A stretch of DNA of 64,000 nt from an uncultured Mycoplasmataceae bacterium (GCA_900544585.1 UQVX01000002.1:38956-102955), one strand, 5' to 3'. Shown: positions 19,792 to 30,937, numbered from the stretch's first letter. The notes: generated from the letters alone by a model not told the origin. Program-made: numbers and translations.

Positions 19792-21342
19792 CTACACTAA
19801 TAATTCTTCTTTTAAAATGTCATGCGCATTTATTTTATGATATTTTTCTTTAATCAATGCATCATTAATGAAAGGAAAGACAATAAAAATAAAAATACTT
19901 ATGAAGAAAACTAACATTGCATAAATTGCTGAAAGTTTCTCAGGACCAGTAGCAAATAAACCTCAATTAACTGTTGAACTAAATCAATTTTGATTTGTTA
20001 TTCCATCAATGATAATTTTTGTACTGTAATAATAAAAGAATTGGTAGCCAAATGCTAGGTAGCATCCGAGTGAGGCAAGAGGAGCAATAACGATAAAACC
20101 ATTCATTTTATTAACATGAACTTTTTTAGTGAAACGATTAATTCATGTTTTTAAAATCACAGTACCATAGATTGCAAACATAAATAAAGTTGGAAAGTTA
20201 GATGCACCATCAATGATAGCATCTGTGTTTAAAATAACACTTGGTATTAAGAAAACAATTCATCAAAATCCATAAATGAATGCAGATAGAATCATTCCTG
20301 TTTTATTCCCATCTGTAGAATGTTCATTTAAATATCAACTACCATAAAAAATTCTGTATTGTATTGAAAAAGTAAAGGTTCTCAATCCCACCAATACTAA
20401 TGAATTTAAACAACCAACTGCAGATATAAAAATGAATAAAGATATCACAACACTAAATGCTTGCTTAGCAGTTGGATTATTGCTGAAAATTGTGTCAAAC
20501 ACACCACCAGCTGTCCCACTACCAACCATGATTTGTCCTAAAGTGATAAATAAATATAAACTAATACAAATACCCATTCCTAGAACAATTGTTAATGGTA
20601 CTTTTTTCTTAGGGTTTTCCATTTCACCTTGTAGTGAAGCAACACCTAAAAAGCTATCATAGGCAAATAAAATAGCTGGTAATGATGATAATATCCCATC
20701 AATAGATATTGGCCCTACCACAACTGGTTTACCTTCAACATTAGTTGGGTTAGGGCTAAATAAACCTAAATTAGGATTCATTGCACCATAAATAATTCCT
20801 GCTAACCCCACAATAATTAAAGGTAAAAATTTTAGACCTGTTGTTAGCACTTGAAAATATTGAGAATACTTTGTTCCTAAATAGTTAAAAGCAACAAAAA
20901 TTACAACTAATGCTAAACCAATTAACATTACATATCCTATATGCATTACAGCAGTAATGTTAGTCCCACTTGGAATAAAAATTTTTACAATTGATTCAGC
21001 ACAAAATATTGCTACTGCTAAATTAAGAATACCAAAGTAAAAGAAGGAATTATTAAATGCAATAAAACGACCAAATTTGTGACCAAACATTCTTTCACAA
21101 CAACCAGCTAATCCTGCTCCATCACGATGGTTAAAACCAACTTCTGCAAAACTAAATGCAGTTAACAAAGAAATAACCGATGCTAAAATTCAAGAAATTA
21201 ATACTCCATATGGATTATTATTGTTATTAGCAAACACACCACCATTTTTAAAGAAAATACCAATTCCAATCACTGATCCAATTAAAACTGCGACAGCTGA
21301 TACTAATCCAACTTTTTTAGCTGTTTTAACATTAACAGACAT
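19792..21342 (-). CDS. APC-superfamily amino acid permease
   Basis: The product is 516 residues with about twelve hydrophobic segments. The first helix carries GSVIGIGIFFKNGG, the unwound TM1 GSxIGxGIF substrate motif of the APC family. SFAEVGFNHRDGAG and the LPAILFAYDSFLGVASLQGEMENPKKKVP block are further family features. It probably imports an amino acid by ion symport; the substrate is not predictable. ATG 21342 has a strong GGAGGA site. It directly precedes rpmG and looks co-transcribed with secE and nusG, an unusual setting. Confidence 0.88.
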
Positions 21343-21448
21343 TAATGTTCCTCCTTTCATTAAAATTACACTTAACTATAAAATAAAAATCTTTAGCAAA
21401 GCCAAAGATTATTAGATTAATTATATTAAAAAATCTTACATTCTAAAA

Positions 21449-22162
21449 CTATTTTTTTGTTGTCAATTTAGAATAAGCATTTTTAGCAGCATTTTCTTCA
21501 GCTTCTTTTAATGTTTTTCCGCTCCCAACACCATACACTTGTCCATCAAAAATTAGATTGACAACAATGGGATATTTATTAACGGAATTGCTAGGAGTTA
21601 ATTGGTTATCCCTAACATATTTAATTTCTTTGTTATAACTTCGCATTAATGCTTCTTGAATTAATGTTTTGTATGGTTTTTCAGTCTGAATTTCACCATT
21701 TAAATATGGTTGAATAATGCAATAATCAATAATACTATAAGCTTTTTTAATACCTACATCTTTAGCAACTGCACCAATAAAAGCTTCAAAAACATTTTCC
21801 AAAATTTTATCAGAGATACTTTCTAAACCTTTACCAACTAAAATAATCTTGTCTAAATTAATTTTTTTAGCTGCTAGTGCTAATGTTTTGCCTGATATTA
21901 ATTTTGCTTTCTTAATTGACATTAAACCTTCATTTAATTCAATTTGATCAAACAAAAAATTAGAAATAATTCAAGATATGGCAGCATCACCAATAAATTC
22001 ATAACGTTCGTAGTTGTAATTCAATCCATTTTCATGGGCATATGATGAATGTGTTAAGGCCTGAATATAATTTGAATAATTCTTAGGATTGATTTTAAAA
22101 AAAGTAAAAATTCCTTTTAACTGTTGATAATTAATAGACTTATTATTTTGTTTCATTCTCAT
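21449..22162 (-). CDS. rnc: Ribonuclease III
   Basis: RNase III cuts double-stranded RNA in rRNA and mRNA processing. The product is 237 residues. The catalytic domain has YERYEFIGDAAIS (family ERLEFLGD) and the second acidic motif NVFEAFIGAV; the C-terminal dsRNA-binding domain ends GSGKTLKEAEENAAKNAYSKL. One UGA-Trp lies after AAIS. The start is ATG 22162 or 22156, both within the plsX tail (20-base overlap), so translation is coupled to plsX. Confidence 0.94.
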
Positions 22163-23138
22163 ACTTTTTAATTTGTGTTGTAATTTGTTTTACAACATCA
22201 TTTTTAATGCAATTGTATAACATTCTTAATGAACTAGAAAATTGTCTTTTATCAGCAGAACCATGGGTTTTAACACAAATCTGTTTTAATCCCATTACAA
22301 ATGCACCAGCATTTTCCTTATAATCAAAAGTTGATTTCAATTTTTTAAGAGCAAAAACACTAGTGATTTTACCTAATATATTTCATGGTTTTTTATATTC
22401 ATCTTTTAAAAAACCACCAATCGTTTTTGCTGTTCCTTCCATTGTTTTTAAAACTAAATTGCCACTGAATCCATCAGTCACTATAACATCAGCTGCATAA
22501 TCCAATAAATTCTTTGGTTCAACAAAACCAACATAGTTTAACTTAGTTTTAGTTTTTATTAATTCAGCTGTTTCACGTTCTAATGCACGGCCTTTATGAT
22601 GTTCAGTACCTATATTTAAAATCCCTATTTTTGGATCACTGAATGTTCTTTGTTTAGCATAAATACTACCCATGATTGCAAATTTTACTAAATCATTTGG
22701 GGTGACATCAATGTTAGCTCCAACATCAATCATATTAAAAACTTTGCCATTTCTAGTTGGAATTGTTGGCATAAAACCTAATTTATTAATTCCATCAATC
22801 ATGCCAATTGTTGAGTACATAATAAAGACAAAAATTGCAGTATTACCTGCACTTAACAATCCATCCACTTTTTTATTAGCAAGAAGATTGGCTGTTAATT
22901 GCATTGAAGAATTAGTTTTAGTTCTTAGATTAAGAATTGAATCATCTTGGCTAATAAATTGATCAGTATGTAAAATGGAAATTCGGTTATTACTTTGTTG
23001 TAAAAATGGTCTAATTTTTGTTTCATCTCCAACTAGAATAATTTCTACATCTTGATAAAAATTAACAAATGATTGACAAGCAAAAATTGCTTCACTAATT
23101 TCATTTTCAAAACCCATTACATCAACAGCTATTTTCAT
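22143..23138 (-). CDS. plsX: Phosphate acyltransferase PlsX
   Basis: PlsX makes acyl-phosphate for the first acylation of glycerol-3-phosphate. The product is 331 residues, as expected. It starts MKIAVDVMGFENE; family PlsX usually has AxDxMGGDxxP, so the second half of that motif is changed here. GLLSAGNTAIFV, IDVGANIDVTP and VTDGFSGNLVLKTMEG are conserved blocks. It sits between the fakA-like gene and rnc, matching the Firmicute-style lipid cluster. Confidence 0.93.
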
Positions 23139-23151
23139 TATTTACCTACCA

Positions 23152-24867
23152 CTATTGCAAACCTATATAGTAATCATACACTTTTTGATCACCACTTCTT
23201 ATTTCACAATATAACCCATATTGTTCACTAACATATTTTTCAAATTGTTTAACAGTATTTAAGTTTGCATTTGCACCATAAATTAAAAAGCAAATGTCAA
23301 TTCCTTTTTTTCCACTAATCAATTTATCTAAAGTTAGTTTTAATGCAGCAAATTCATCTTGAACTGAAACAACAATTTTTTTATTGATAATACCAATCTT
23401 ATTGTTTTGTTTAACATCAATATGAGAATAATTAACATCCTTAATTGATGTTGAAATAACTGCTGATAAAGTTTTATTTAAAATCTTTAAAATTTCCTTC
23501 TGATTGTTTTTTAAAGTAATGTCTTTATTAACATTTGATGCACAAACAATTGTTTCAAACACATTCTTCGCAGGAATTACTTCACACTTAATATCTTTAG
23601 CATATTCTTTAGCACCATTTGCAGCCATTACTAAATTTGAATCATCTGTAATAATTAAACAATTCTTTTTACCAGCGTTGTACATTGCTGCTAGAAAAGC
23701 TTGTAAAGATGTTGCACCCTCATCTTCAGTTGTTATCACTTCATCAACCTCAAAGTCTTCTTTAATAAACTGAGCAATTTTTTTTGTAGGTGCTGTAGTA
23801 ACAACACTTAAGCCATCAACCAATTTTGCTGTGTTTAAGTTAATTTCTGAACCAACTTGATCATAAGTTTTGTTTTCATTAACTTTATTTTCATATTGCA
23901 AGGACATATTTTCAATTTTTACTTTTTCAAATTCACCATATTGCTGAGCAATTTGCAATAACCTATATGGTTTCATTGTGTGAATATGTACTTTTACTAA
24001 GTTGTCATATTGAACACAAACTAAACTATTACCTATTCTTAATAATTCCGTCTTGAATTCTTCTAAATTAAAAACATCCTTGTTTTCTTTTAAATTTGGA
24101 TTGATATCCAAATTTAAATTAATAATAATTTCACTACAATATCCAAATCCTTCATCTTTTTTGTGTTGATCAAAAAATTCAAAATTACCTTCATCAATAT
24201 AAGCAGATTCGCCCTTTTTATTCACTAAATCAGCTTGGGTTTCTTGAATTAAAACATCAATATTATTATTTAAAATCGCATTCATACCTTTAAAAAAAGA
24301 TAATAAACCATAGCCACCAGAATCTACAACACCAACCTCTTTTAATTCCTTTAACAAGTTAGGTGTATCTTCTAAAGCTAATTCGCCAGCCTTTATCACA
24401 CTAGCAAAAAGTTCTTTTACATCATTGTAAAATTGACTATTAGCACTCTCGGACATGCAACGAATAATAGTTAAAATTGTTCCTTCAACTGGATTCACGA
24501 CAGAAGTGTAAGCCTTTTCTTTAGCTAATACAAATGATTGTTGCAAAATTGTAACTGTTAATTCAGTTAACTCAGCAGTAAAGTTACTTAGAAATCCACG
24601 CATAATTTGGCTAAAGATTACACCTGAATTACCTCTAGCATTCATCAACAAGCCTTTAGAGAATGAATCAGCTAATTCTTTAAAATTAGTGATGTTTTTA
24701 CCATCAATATTTGATGAAATAGCTCCCTTAACGGTTGTATCCATATTTGAACCTGTGTCACCATCAGGGACAGGAAAAATGTTTAGATCGTTAATATAAT
24801 CGTGTTCTAAAGATAAAATTTGGCTTCCACCTTTAATCATTGCAATAAATTTTTCTAAGTTAATCAT
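23152..24867 (-). CDS. fakA: DAK-domain fatty acid kinase-like protein (FakA/YloV)
   Basis: The product is 571 residues. The N-terminal DhaL-type kinase domain has NIFPVPDGDTGSNMDTT, whose Asp residues bind Mg-ATP, and LLMNARGNSGVIFSQI. Middle and C-terminal domains follow, as in FakA, which phosphorylates a fatty acid held by a FakB (DegV) partner. No DegV gene is seen here. Next to plsX this fits use of imported fatty acids to make acyl-phosphate. It is translated without any UGA codon. It lies 11 bases after the asp23-like gene, the usual yloU-yloV pair. Confidence 0.88.
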   Translation of the reverse strand: MINLEKFIAMIKGGSQILSLEHDYINDLNIFPVPDGDTGSNMDTTVKGAISSNIDGKNITNFKELADSFSKGLLMNARGNSGVIFSQIMRGFLSNFTAELTELTVTILQQSFVLAKEKAYTSVVNPVEGTILTIIRCMSESANSQFYNDVKELFASVIKAGELALEDTPNLLKELKEVGVVDSGGYGLLSFFKGMNAILNNNIDVLIQETQADLVNKKGESAYIDEGNFEFFDQHKKDEGFGYCSEIIINLNLDINPNLKENKDVFNLEEFKTELLRIGNSLVCVQYDNLVKVHIHTMKPYRLLQIAQQYGEFEKVKIENMSLQYENKVNENKTYDQVGSEINLNTAKLVDGLSVVTTAPTKKIAQFIKEDFEVDEVITTEDEGATSLQAFLAAMYNAGKKNCLIITDDSNLVMAANGAKEYAKDIKCEVIPAKNVFETIVCASNVNKDITLKNNQKEILKILNKTLSAVISTSIKDVNYSHIDVKQNNKIGIINKKIVVSVQDEFAALKLTLDKLISGKKGIDICFLIYGANANLNTVKQFEKYVSEQYGLYCEIRSGDQKVYDYYIGLQ

Positions 24868-24878
24868 AGATGTTACCT

Positions 24879-25139
24879 CTAAGCATGCGCAATAATGTTG
24901 ATTTTGAGTTTTGTGTTATCTAATTGCTTAGAAAGATTAAAAAAGATTTTCTTTTGTAATTCATTGCAAACTGAATTAACATTGTAAATCTTGTGATCAA
25001 ACCATGCATCAACATCAATTTCATCTTTATCATCTTTAATGTTTTCCAAAACAACACTAACTTTTTTTACACCAGGAACTTGGATTGCACTATTTTTAAC
25101 AAGTTTCACAATTAAATTATGATTAAAAAATGTCTTCAT
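24879..25139 (-). CDS. Short Asp23/Gls24-like protein (YloU type)
   Basis: The product is 86 residues, shorter than the usual 110-120 of the Asp23/Gls24 family. It keeps the alternating pattern GVKKVSVVLENI...EIDVDAWFDHKIYNVNSVCNELQKKI expected of that fold. The call leans on position: in many Firmicutes and mollicutes a yloU gene sits directly upstream of the DAK kinase. Role in the cell is not known. It opens the asp23-fakA-plsX-rnc run. Confidence 0.65.
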   Translation of the reverse strand: MKTFFNHNLIVKLVKNSAIQVPGVKKVSVVLENIKDDKDEIDVDAWFDHKIYNVNSVCNELQKKIFFNLSKQLDNTKLKINIIAHA

Positions 25140-25172
25140 TAATAAACTAGATTTTACATTAAATTTATTAAA

Positions 25173-25186
25173 AAATACTAGTATTT
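25173..25186. promoter_or_regulatory. 14-base perfect palindrome in a divergent promoter gap
   Basis: AAATACTAGTATTT is its own reverse complement. It lies 34 bases before the asp23-like start and 18 bases before the rpmB -10 box, so it could be an operator or simply part of both promoters. No regulator is identified. Confidence 0.35.
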
Positions 25187-25204
25187 AATAAGTTTTTAGT
25201 ATGT

Positions 25205-25210
25205 TATAAT
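25205..25210 (+). promoter_or_regulatory. Extended -10 promoter of rpmB
   Basis: TGTTATAAT is a perfect -10 with the upstream TG of an extended -10. It lies 40 bases before the rpmB ATG, with an AAGGAA ribosome site between. Confidence 0.65.
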
Positions 25211-25250
25211 TCTTTTGTATTGTGAAATATTTTAATTTAAGGAATGAAGT

Positions 25251-25448
25251 ATGTCAAGAAGAGATCAATTAACATTTAAAGGGCCAATGTCTGGCAATAA
25301 ACGTTCTCATGCAATGAATCATTCTCGTCGGGTATGAAATGTTAACTTACAAAAAGTTAGAGTTAAAGACATTAATGGTCAAGTAGTAACTGTTAAAGTT
25401 TCTGCTAGAACAATGAAAACATTAAAAAAATATAATGCTATTGCTTAA
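25251..25448 (+). CDS. rpmB: Ribosomal protein L28
   Basis: This 65-residue large-subunit protein matches L28: [19 protein letters not shown] near the start and [22 protein letters not shown] later. One UGA-Trp (RRVWNVNL) hides the frame in the standard code. It is a single-gene unit with its own extended -10 promoter and a strong terminator 36 bases after the stop. Confidence 0.94.
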
Positions 25449-25484
25449 TTTAAAATAGATAACACACAAAATAGTAAAACATAA

Positions 25485-25513
25485 AATCACTAGAAAAACT
25501 AGTGATTTTTTTT
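25485..25513 (+). terminator. Rho-independent terminator of rpmB
   Basis: A 9-base stem (AATCACTAG / CTAGTGATT) with a 5-base A loop is followed by eight T. It closes the rpmB transcript. Confidence 0.9.
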
Positions 25514-25710
25514 AACTAGTCAGCATGATTTTAAAAAAATATGTGTAATAATTCGCCATAATGAAAACTTATCAACAAATGCTTGTTTTAAAAATAATTA
25601 GTTGTCTTCATAATTATAAAGAAAGTTTTCATGTTAACAGTTGTTGTTGTTTTTAGTTATAAATCAATCATTTTTTTAAATTTAAATATCTAAACTTAGA
25701 AAGATTTTTT

Positions 25711-26305
25711 ATGAATAAAAGCAATCAACTAAGTGAAAAACAATTTTTGTTTTTCACAATTAACTATATTGTTGGTTTTAGTTTTATTACCACAATTACA
25801 AGTGTCATTAAACTGGTTATTATGGATTAATTATATTTTTATTAACAGCATTAATTTCACTTGCAGTAGTATTAGTATTTTCTAGATTAGGAAATGAGTT
25901 TCCAAATGAATATGGTGGTTCATATTTATATGCTAAGAAAGCATTTAAAAAACATTTTGCTTTCTTTCAAGGTTGAAATCAATTTATTCAAGGACCTATT
26001 TTAACTGCAGTTGTAAAGTGATTAATCTTATTTATTGGGGTAGGAATCATCATCTATTTAGCAATAAAGAAAAAAATACAAATGATTCCGCGGTATGAAT
26101 GAATCATTTATATCCTTGCATTAATAACTATTTTTACTACACTATTAATTTATGTTTTGCCACCAATTGTTAATGAACCATGAACAATTCAAAATACGAT
26201 TATAATCGTTTCTTATCTAACCTTTATAGGATTAGGGTATTTGCTATATGGCGTGGTAGATTATATGAATTTAAAAAGACAATTAAAAAATTATAGAATA
26301 TCGCC
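25711..26305 (+). pseudogene. Decayed APC-type permease
   Basis: The first 39 codons (MNKSNQLSEKQFLFFTINY...) look like the N-terminus of a permease. A single missing base near 25813-25815 ends that frame at 25828; shifting by one restores GYYGLIIFLLTALISLAVV and then FSRLGNEFPNEYGGSYLYAKKAF, a typical permease stretch. After FFQGWNQFIQGPIL the sequence jumps straight to late membrane helices and a C-terminal LKRQLKNYR, so roughly half of the gene is deleted. It then runs into the antisense of yebC. A gene for an amino acid or related transporter lost here. Confidence 0.75.
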
Positions 26306-27004
26306 CACATTTGTGACAACTCATTGGATGTCATCATCATCTTCACAAGTATCAATAAAACGTTGTAACAAGGCATCTTCTGCTTCAGTTACATCCACAA
26401 ATGTTTGAGGAATTAATTTAATTTCAGATGATAAGATTTTTAAATTAGAGTTTTCAGTTAAAAGATTTTTAACATTATAAAAATCTTCAGGCATAACTAA
26501 TAACTCAAATGCTGATTCATCATGTTGCAAATCAACTACATTATAATTTAAAGTTAATTCTAAGATTTTGTCTTCACTAATTTGGTCATTTTTAGCAATG
26601 ATAAATTGACCATATTCATTAAATAACATTTTGACACTATTTGGTTTAGATAGCTCACCCTTTAACTTAGAAAAATAACCACGAATATTGCTAACAGTTC
26701 TTTGTTCATTATCTGTCAACGCTTTGATAATAATTGCAAGACCTCTAGGTCCGTAGCCTTCATACATTAATTCTTTTAAAACTTCGCTATCTTTACAATT
26801 ACTAATATTTCTTTGAATTGTTTCACGGGTCAAATTATTTTCTAAAGCTCTACTAATAGCTGCTTTTAGTCTTGGATTCGCTTCTGGATTAGGCCCACCT
26901 ACTTTTACTGCAGCTTTGATTTCTCTAACACACTTTAAAGCAACTTTAGATTGTTGCTGTTGTTTTTTATTAATTGATGATGCGATTAAATGTTTACGAG
27001 GCAT
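26291..27004 (-). CDS. YebC/PmpR-family protein
   Basis: YebC-family proteins are reported as transcription regulators or, for the YeeI-type, translation factors. The product is 237 residues. Conserved parts are KVGGPNPEANPRLKAAI, YEGYGPRGLAIIIKALTDN and the acidic C-terminal block CEDDDDIQ, which continues across a UGA-Trp to a TAA. The N-terminus (MPRKHLIASSINKKQQQQ) differs from the usual AGHSKWANIKHRK. ATG 27004 has AAAAGGA upstream; the in-frame ATG at 27058 is in the preceding gap and less likely. Confidence 0.9.
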
Positions 27005-27026
27005 ATAATATTCCTTTTCAAATAAT

Positions 27027-27479
27027 TTAATTTCTAGACATAACACAAACAGTGTCACTAAGTTGAATGTTTAAAGCTTTAATTGAATTAACAGATAAAA
27101 CAAAAATGTGGTGCAGTTTGTCAAAAATAGGCAGGATTTGATTAGGCAAAAAGTTAGGGTATAGCTTTTTGACATTTCAATTTAAATCTACCATTACCAA
27201 ATCAAATGCAATTTTAAATTCTAATGAATTAAATGTAAATTTTTTATTAATAAAATAACAAGTGTAATAATCTAACTCTTTTAACATCACTAATTGATCA
27301 TTAATCATTTGTTCATTTTGTAGTCAAAAAATTCTTATTTTAGTTTCTAAATTATTAATGGTTAAACAATGTTTTAAATAATGTGTTTTTCTACTGAAAT
27401 GATTCCGTAAAATATTTCTTTTGTAATTTTCAACACTAAAAAGTGTTGATAATTTATAAAAGAAGGATTTAATTTTCAT
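27027..27479 (-). CDS. Unknown 150-residue soluble protein
   Basis: The frame opens only when two UGA codons are read as Trp. The product is basic at the N-terminus ([28 protein letters not shown]) and ends in an alternating hydrophobic region (HHIFVLSVNSIKALNIQLSDTVCVM). No membrane segment, signal peptide or known motif is seen. Its ATG lies inside the last 11 bases of the upstream 566-residue gene, so the two are translationally coupled, which suggests a shared role. I do not recognise it. Confidence 0.6.
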
Positions 27480-29169
27480 CTTGAAGTTCTTCATATTCGC
27501 GTAATAACTTACTAATTAAAACATTAATATCACTATTGAATGCTTTAAATGAAATCTTAGCTTTATTAAACATTTGATTTTTATTAAAATTAATATTTTC
27601 CTTGCTTATTTCACTTACTAGACTATTTTGCTCAGAAATAGTAAGTTTTTCTTTTTTACTAACTTTAATTACATTTAATAAATCTTTTTTAAAAATTAAG
27701 AAATCATTACTATCTTGTCAATATTGTAAATAATTGTATAAATAATTTCTATATTGATCATAGACAACTCTATGATCATCAATAGTGTTAACTATTTCAA
27801 AACCATTTGTCTTTATTTTGTTAGATGAAACTTTGTTGTATAAAGGATCTAATTTATCATCATTGATAATTGTAATTGCTAAATTTTTAGTGTCATTTTT
27901 AATGATAGTCTTATATGTTTCTAATAATTTAGCATCATAATCTGCAACTAATATAATGCTCATCGATTCAACCGATGAAAAAGCATAATTCAATAACCTT
28001 AATGTGTTATAAACAGATGAACTATCTAATTTTTGAAAACCAAAAATAAAATTATGCTTTAAATCATTAATTTCAGGTGATAAAAAAACAAGTCTTTTAA
28101 GGAATAATTGGGTCTTCTTAGTGAATTTTATCTTATTAGACACATAGTCGTACATGTTCATACTTGTAAATTTAGGATTATTTTTCTTGATTGTACTGTA
28201 ATGAAAAATAATAATAGCCAAAAACAATAATGTAAAGCACATTGGCACAATAACTTCAACATTACTAAATCATGCTGCTCAAACATCAGGAATTAACAAT
28301 GTTTGCGTTGTTTGGTTGCCTTTTAAACAAATGTGGCTAGCTCTTAAACCATAGAAAATATTGTCACTAGTTAAAGCAACAAAATGAGCATTTTGATATG
28401 AACTAAAGATCTTTATTAAACTCTCAGCTCCAAGTTGGCTAGATAATGAACCATTTACTAGCGAGAAATATGTTAGGACTTGAATATCATTGGTGAAATA
28501 AACATATTTAAAGTTAGTAATAAGATTTTGGTCAAGGTGGGCTAAAAGTTGTTGGGCGGCTTGTTTTAAAGTTTGTAAACTATAAGGATCACCAATAATT
28601 TTGTGGGTTGGAATGTAATATTCAATCAAATAGTATTTTAAATAGATATTAGCAGTTTCATTAATGAAAGCATTAAAGTCACCATTAAGACCATTGTTAA
28701 GCGCAGTGGTAATACTATTAATGGTTGGGTACAATGAAGTTTGGGTAACCACTCATCCAATGATATGTCCATTAGAAACCAAACTACCTTCAAAATCACC
28801 ATTGAATAATTGGTATGAATCAAATGCTGATTTAATAATTGGTAATGCTAAACCAAAAATTAAACACAAAATTAAACCAATGATACTCAATCAAAAAATA
28901 CTGTTAATCAAAATACGCATCTTGTTGGCACTTTTGGATGATAATGATTTTTGTTTTTTAAAATCATTATTGTAAAACCAATAATTGTAAAAAAATGCAA
29001 CAAGACGACTTTTCATTTTGACATGACAAGTCAAAACTTGATCAATAATGGTATAAAGACGATCAGATGATTGGTAATCATCATTATTATGACAATAATC
29101 TTTACCTATTGGATGATCAAGTTTATAAAACTTGTTATGAATTAAAATTTTTTTATTATCACTAGCCAC
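27469..29169 (-). CDS. Unknown two-helix membrane protein with large outer loop
   Basis: The product is 566 residues. A cytoplasmic N-terminus of about 90 residues is followed by a membrane segment (about 92-118). An outer region of some 170 residues comes next, then a second hydrophobic segment (about 305-325) and a cytoplasmic C-terminal domain with a Rossmann-like beta-alpha pattern ([36 protein letters not shown]). The start is GTG 29169, eight bases inside rpsO, and has no ribosome site, so coupling to rpsO is inferred. Several UGA-Trp codons. No family recognised. Confidence 0.6.
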
Positions 29170-29431
29170 GTAAATTTAATTCTTTAATAATTGTTCTATA
29201 ACGTTCAACATCATTTCTTTCTAAGTATGCTAATAAGTTTTTACGTTTAGCGACCTTAGCATATAATCCTGATTTAGAAATTTTGTCTTTTTTATTTTCA
29301 ATCATATGTTTTGTTAATGCAATAATTTCTTCAGTAAGAATTGCAATTTGCACTTCTACTTTCCCAGTGTTTGTTGCACTACCACCATATTTTTTAACTA
29401 ATTTTTGTTTTAATGCTTTTGAAATTGCCAT
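29162..29431 (-). CDS. rpsO: Ribosomal protein S15
   Basis: This 89-residue small-subunit protein binds the 16S rRNA central domain. It shows the family core [23 protein letters not shown] and the C-terminal [21 protein letters not shown]. An AAGGA-type ribosome site precedes ATG 29431. The 98-base gap to the helicase gene probably holds its promoter. Confidence 0.96.
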   Translation of the reverse strand: MAISKALKQKLVKKYGGSATNTGKVEVQIAILTEEIIALTKHMIENKKDKISKSGLYAKVAKRKNLLAYLERNDVERYRTIIKELNLRG

Positions 29432-29529
29432 AATTTTTCCTTAACTAAATAATTTAAGCGTTCTAACAACAGTGTAATCTCGGAAAATAAAATCACACCA
29501 TGTTAAACATTTACATCCTAATTTTACCA

Positions 29530-30870
29530 TTAATTATTTTTGTCTTGATTACGATATTTGGCAAGACGCTGTTTCTTAACTAAATTTTCAATATGAGCAC
29601 GCTTGTGCTTTTGTTTAATTTTAGAGATTTCTTGCTTTAATTTCTTCTTATAACCTGGTTTAATGTTGCTTTTGTTTGTGTGAATAAGTTTTTTTATTTC
29701 TTGTTCTTGAGCCTCATTGATAGGTTTATAGGATCTAAGATTAATTTTTGCATCAACTAATTCATTATTTTTAATTTGTTTAGTTTTAAATTGAATATTT
29801 TTTTTAAGAATCTTTTCAAGTTTAGCCTGGTCTTGAGGATGATACAGCACATATGAATGACCAGTATATCTTGATCTCCCTACTCTTCCTGCACGATGCA
29901 AATACCAATCTGGATTATCTGGGAGATCATAACTAATAACATGACTTGCCCCATCAATATCCATTCCTCGACTAAACAAATCACTAGCTACAACATATTG
30001 AAATTTCTGTTGTTTAATATCTTTATAGTTATTTTTTCTGGCTCTTGTTGAAAGTTTTGAATGTAAATTAATTACATTTCTATTTTGCATTAATAATTGT
30101 TTATAAATCTCATCAGCTTTTTTGGTTGTATTGGTAAAAATCAAACAGAAGTAAGGATTAACTTGATTCAAAATTGTTGCCAGGGCATGATTTTTATCAA
30201 TGTCTTTAACCAAATAGTGTTCAATCTTGTTCATTAATAAATCTAAATGATTAAGATTAATAATTTCAACATTATGATAAATGTTTTTTAACTCATGATT
30301 TAAAACATCATGCAAGGTTGCACTCATTGCAATTTTGTAAATGTTTTCAAATGGTAATTTAGCAATTATTTTGTGAATTTGGGGATAAAAATTTAAATCC
30401 ATTAACATGTCTGCTTCATCTAAAACAAATGTCTTCACATTACTAAAAATTGAATTAGGTAATTCTTTACTTACTTCTAAAAAACGTTGGGGGGTACAAA
30501 TAATAATGTGTCCAGAATTAGTTTTGGCTTCATTAATAAGTTTATTGATGTCAATTCCACCAATTCATAAACTAATTTTTAAATTGTTGTCTTTAGTTTT
30601 AAACATTTGTAAAACACTATTAACTTGTCTAGCTAATTCTCTAGTTGGACAAACAATAATAGCCTGATATTTTTTTGCATTTAAATCTAATGACTGCAAA
30701 ATTGGTAAAACATAAGCCAATGTTTTACCAGTCCCTGTTGGGCTAATACCAACAATATTTTTCTTACAATTAAACAATTTCAATGATTGTTCTTGAATTG
30801 GTGTTCATTGTTTAATGTTGTTATTATTTAAAATGTTAATAATTCATGGATGTAAATTAAATGTATTCAT
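29530..30870 (-). CDS. DEAD-box RNA helicase
   Basis: ATP-dependent RNA helicase, probably for ribosome assembly or mRNA turnover. The product is 446 residues. Motifs in order are the Q-motif region (WTPIQEQSL), Walker A (SPTGTGKT), Ia (PTRELA), DEAD (VLDEADML), SAT (MSATL), then domain 2 with SRGMDIDGASHVISYDLP and HRAGRVGRSR. A Lys-rich tail from about 360 onward should bind RNA. One UGA-Trp lies near residue 102. It stands between the tRNA terminator and rpsO. Confidence 0.95.
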
Positions 30871-30893
30871 AGATTAGATTATAAAATTAACAA

Positions 30894-30927
30894 TTAAAAA
30901 ATCTATTCAATTTAATGAATAGATTTT
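30894..30927 (-). terminator. Terminator after the tRNA-Ile/tRNA-Ala pair
   Basis: A 10-base stem (AATCTATTCA / TGAATAGATT) with a 6-base loop is flanked by A- and T-runs. On the minus strand it ends in a T-run 11 bases after tRNA-Ala. Confidence 0.85.
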
Positions 30928-30937
30928 AATTTTAAAA

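Noticed and set aside
25561..25656. 31-codon frame starting ATG after the rpmB terminator
   Set aside because: No ribosome site, no promoter of note and an odd Cys run at the end; most likely chance or remains ahead of the permease pseudogene.
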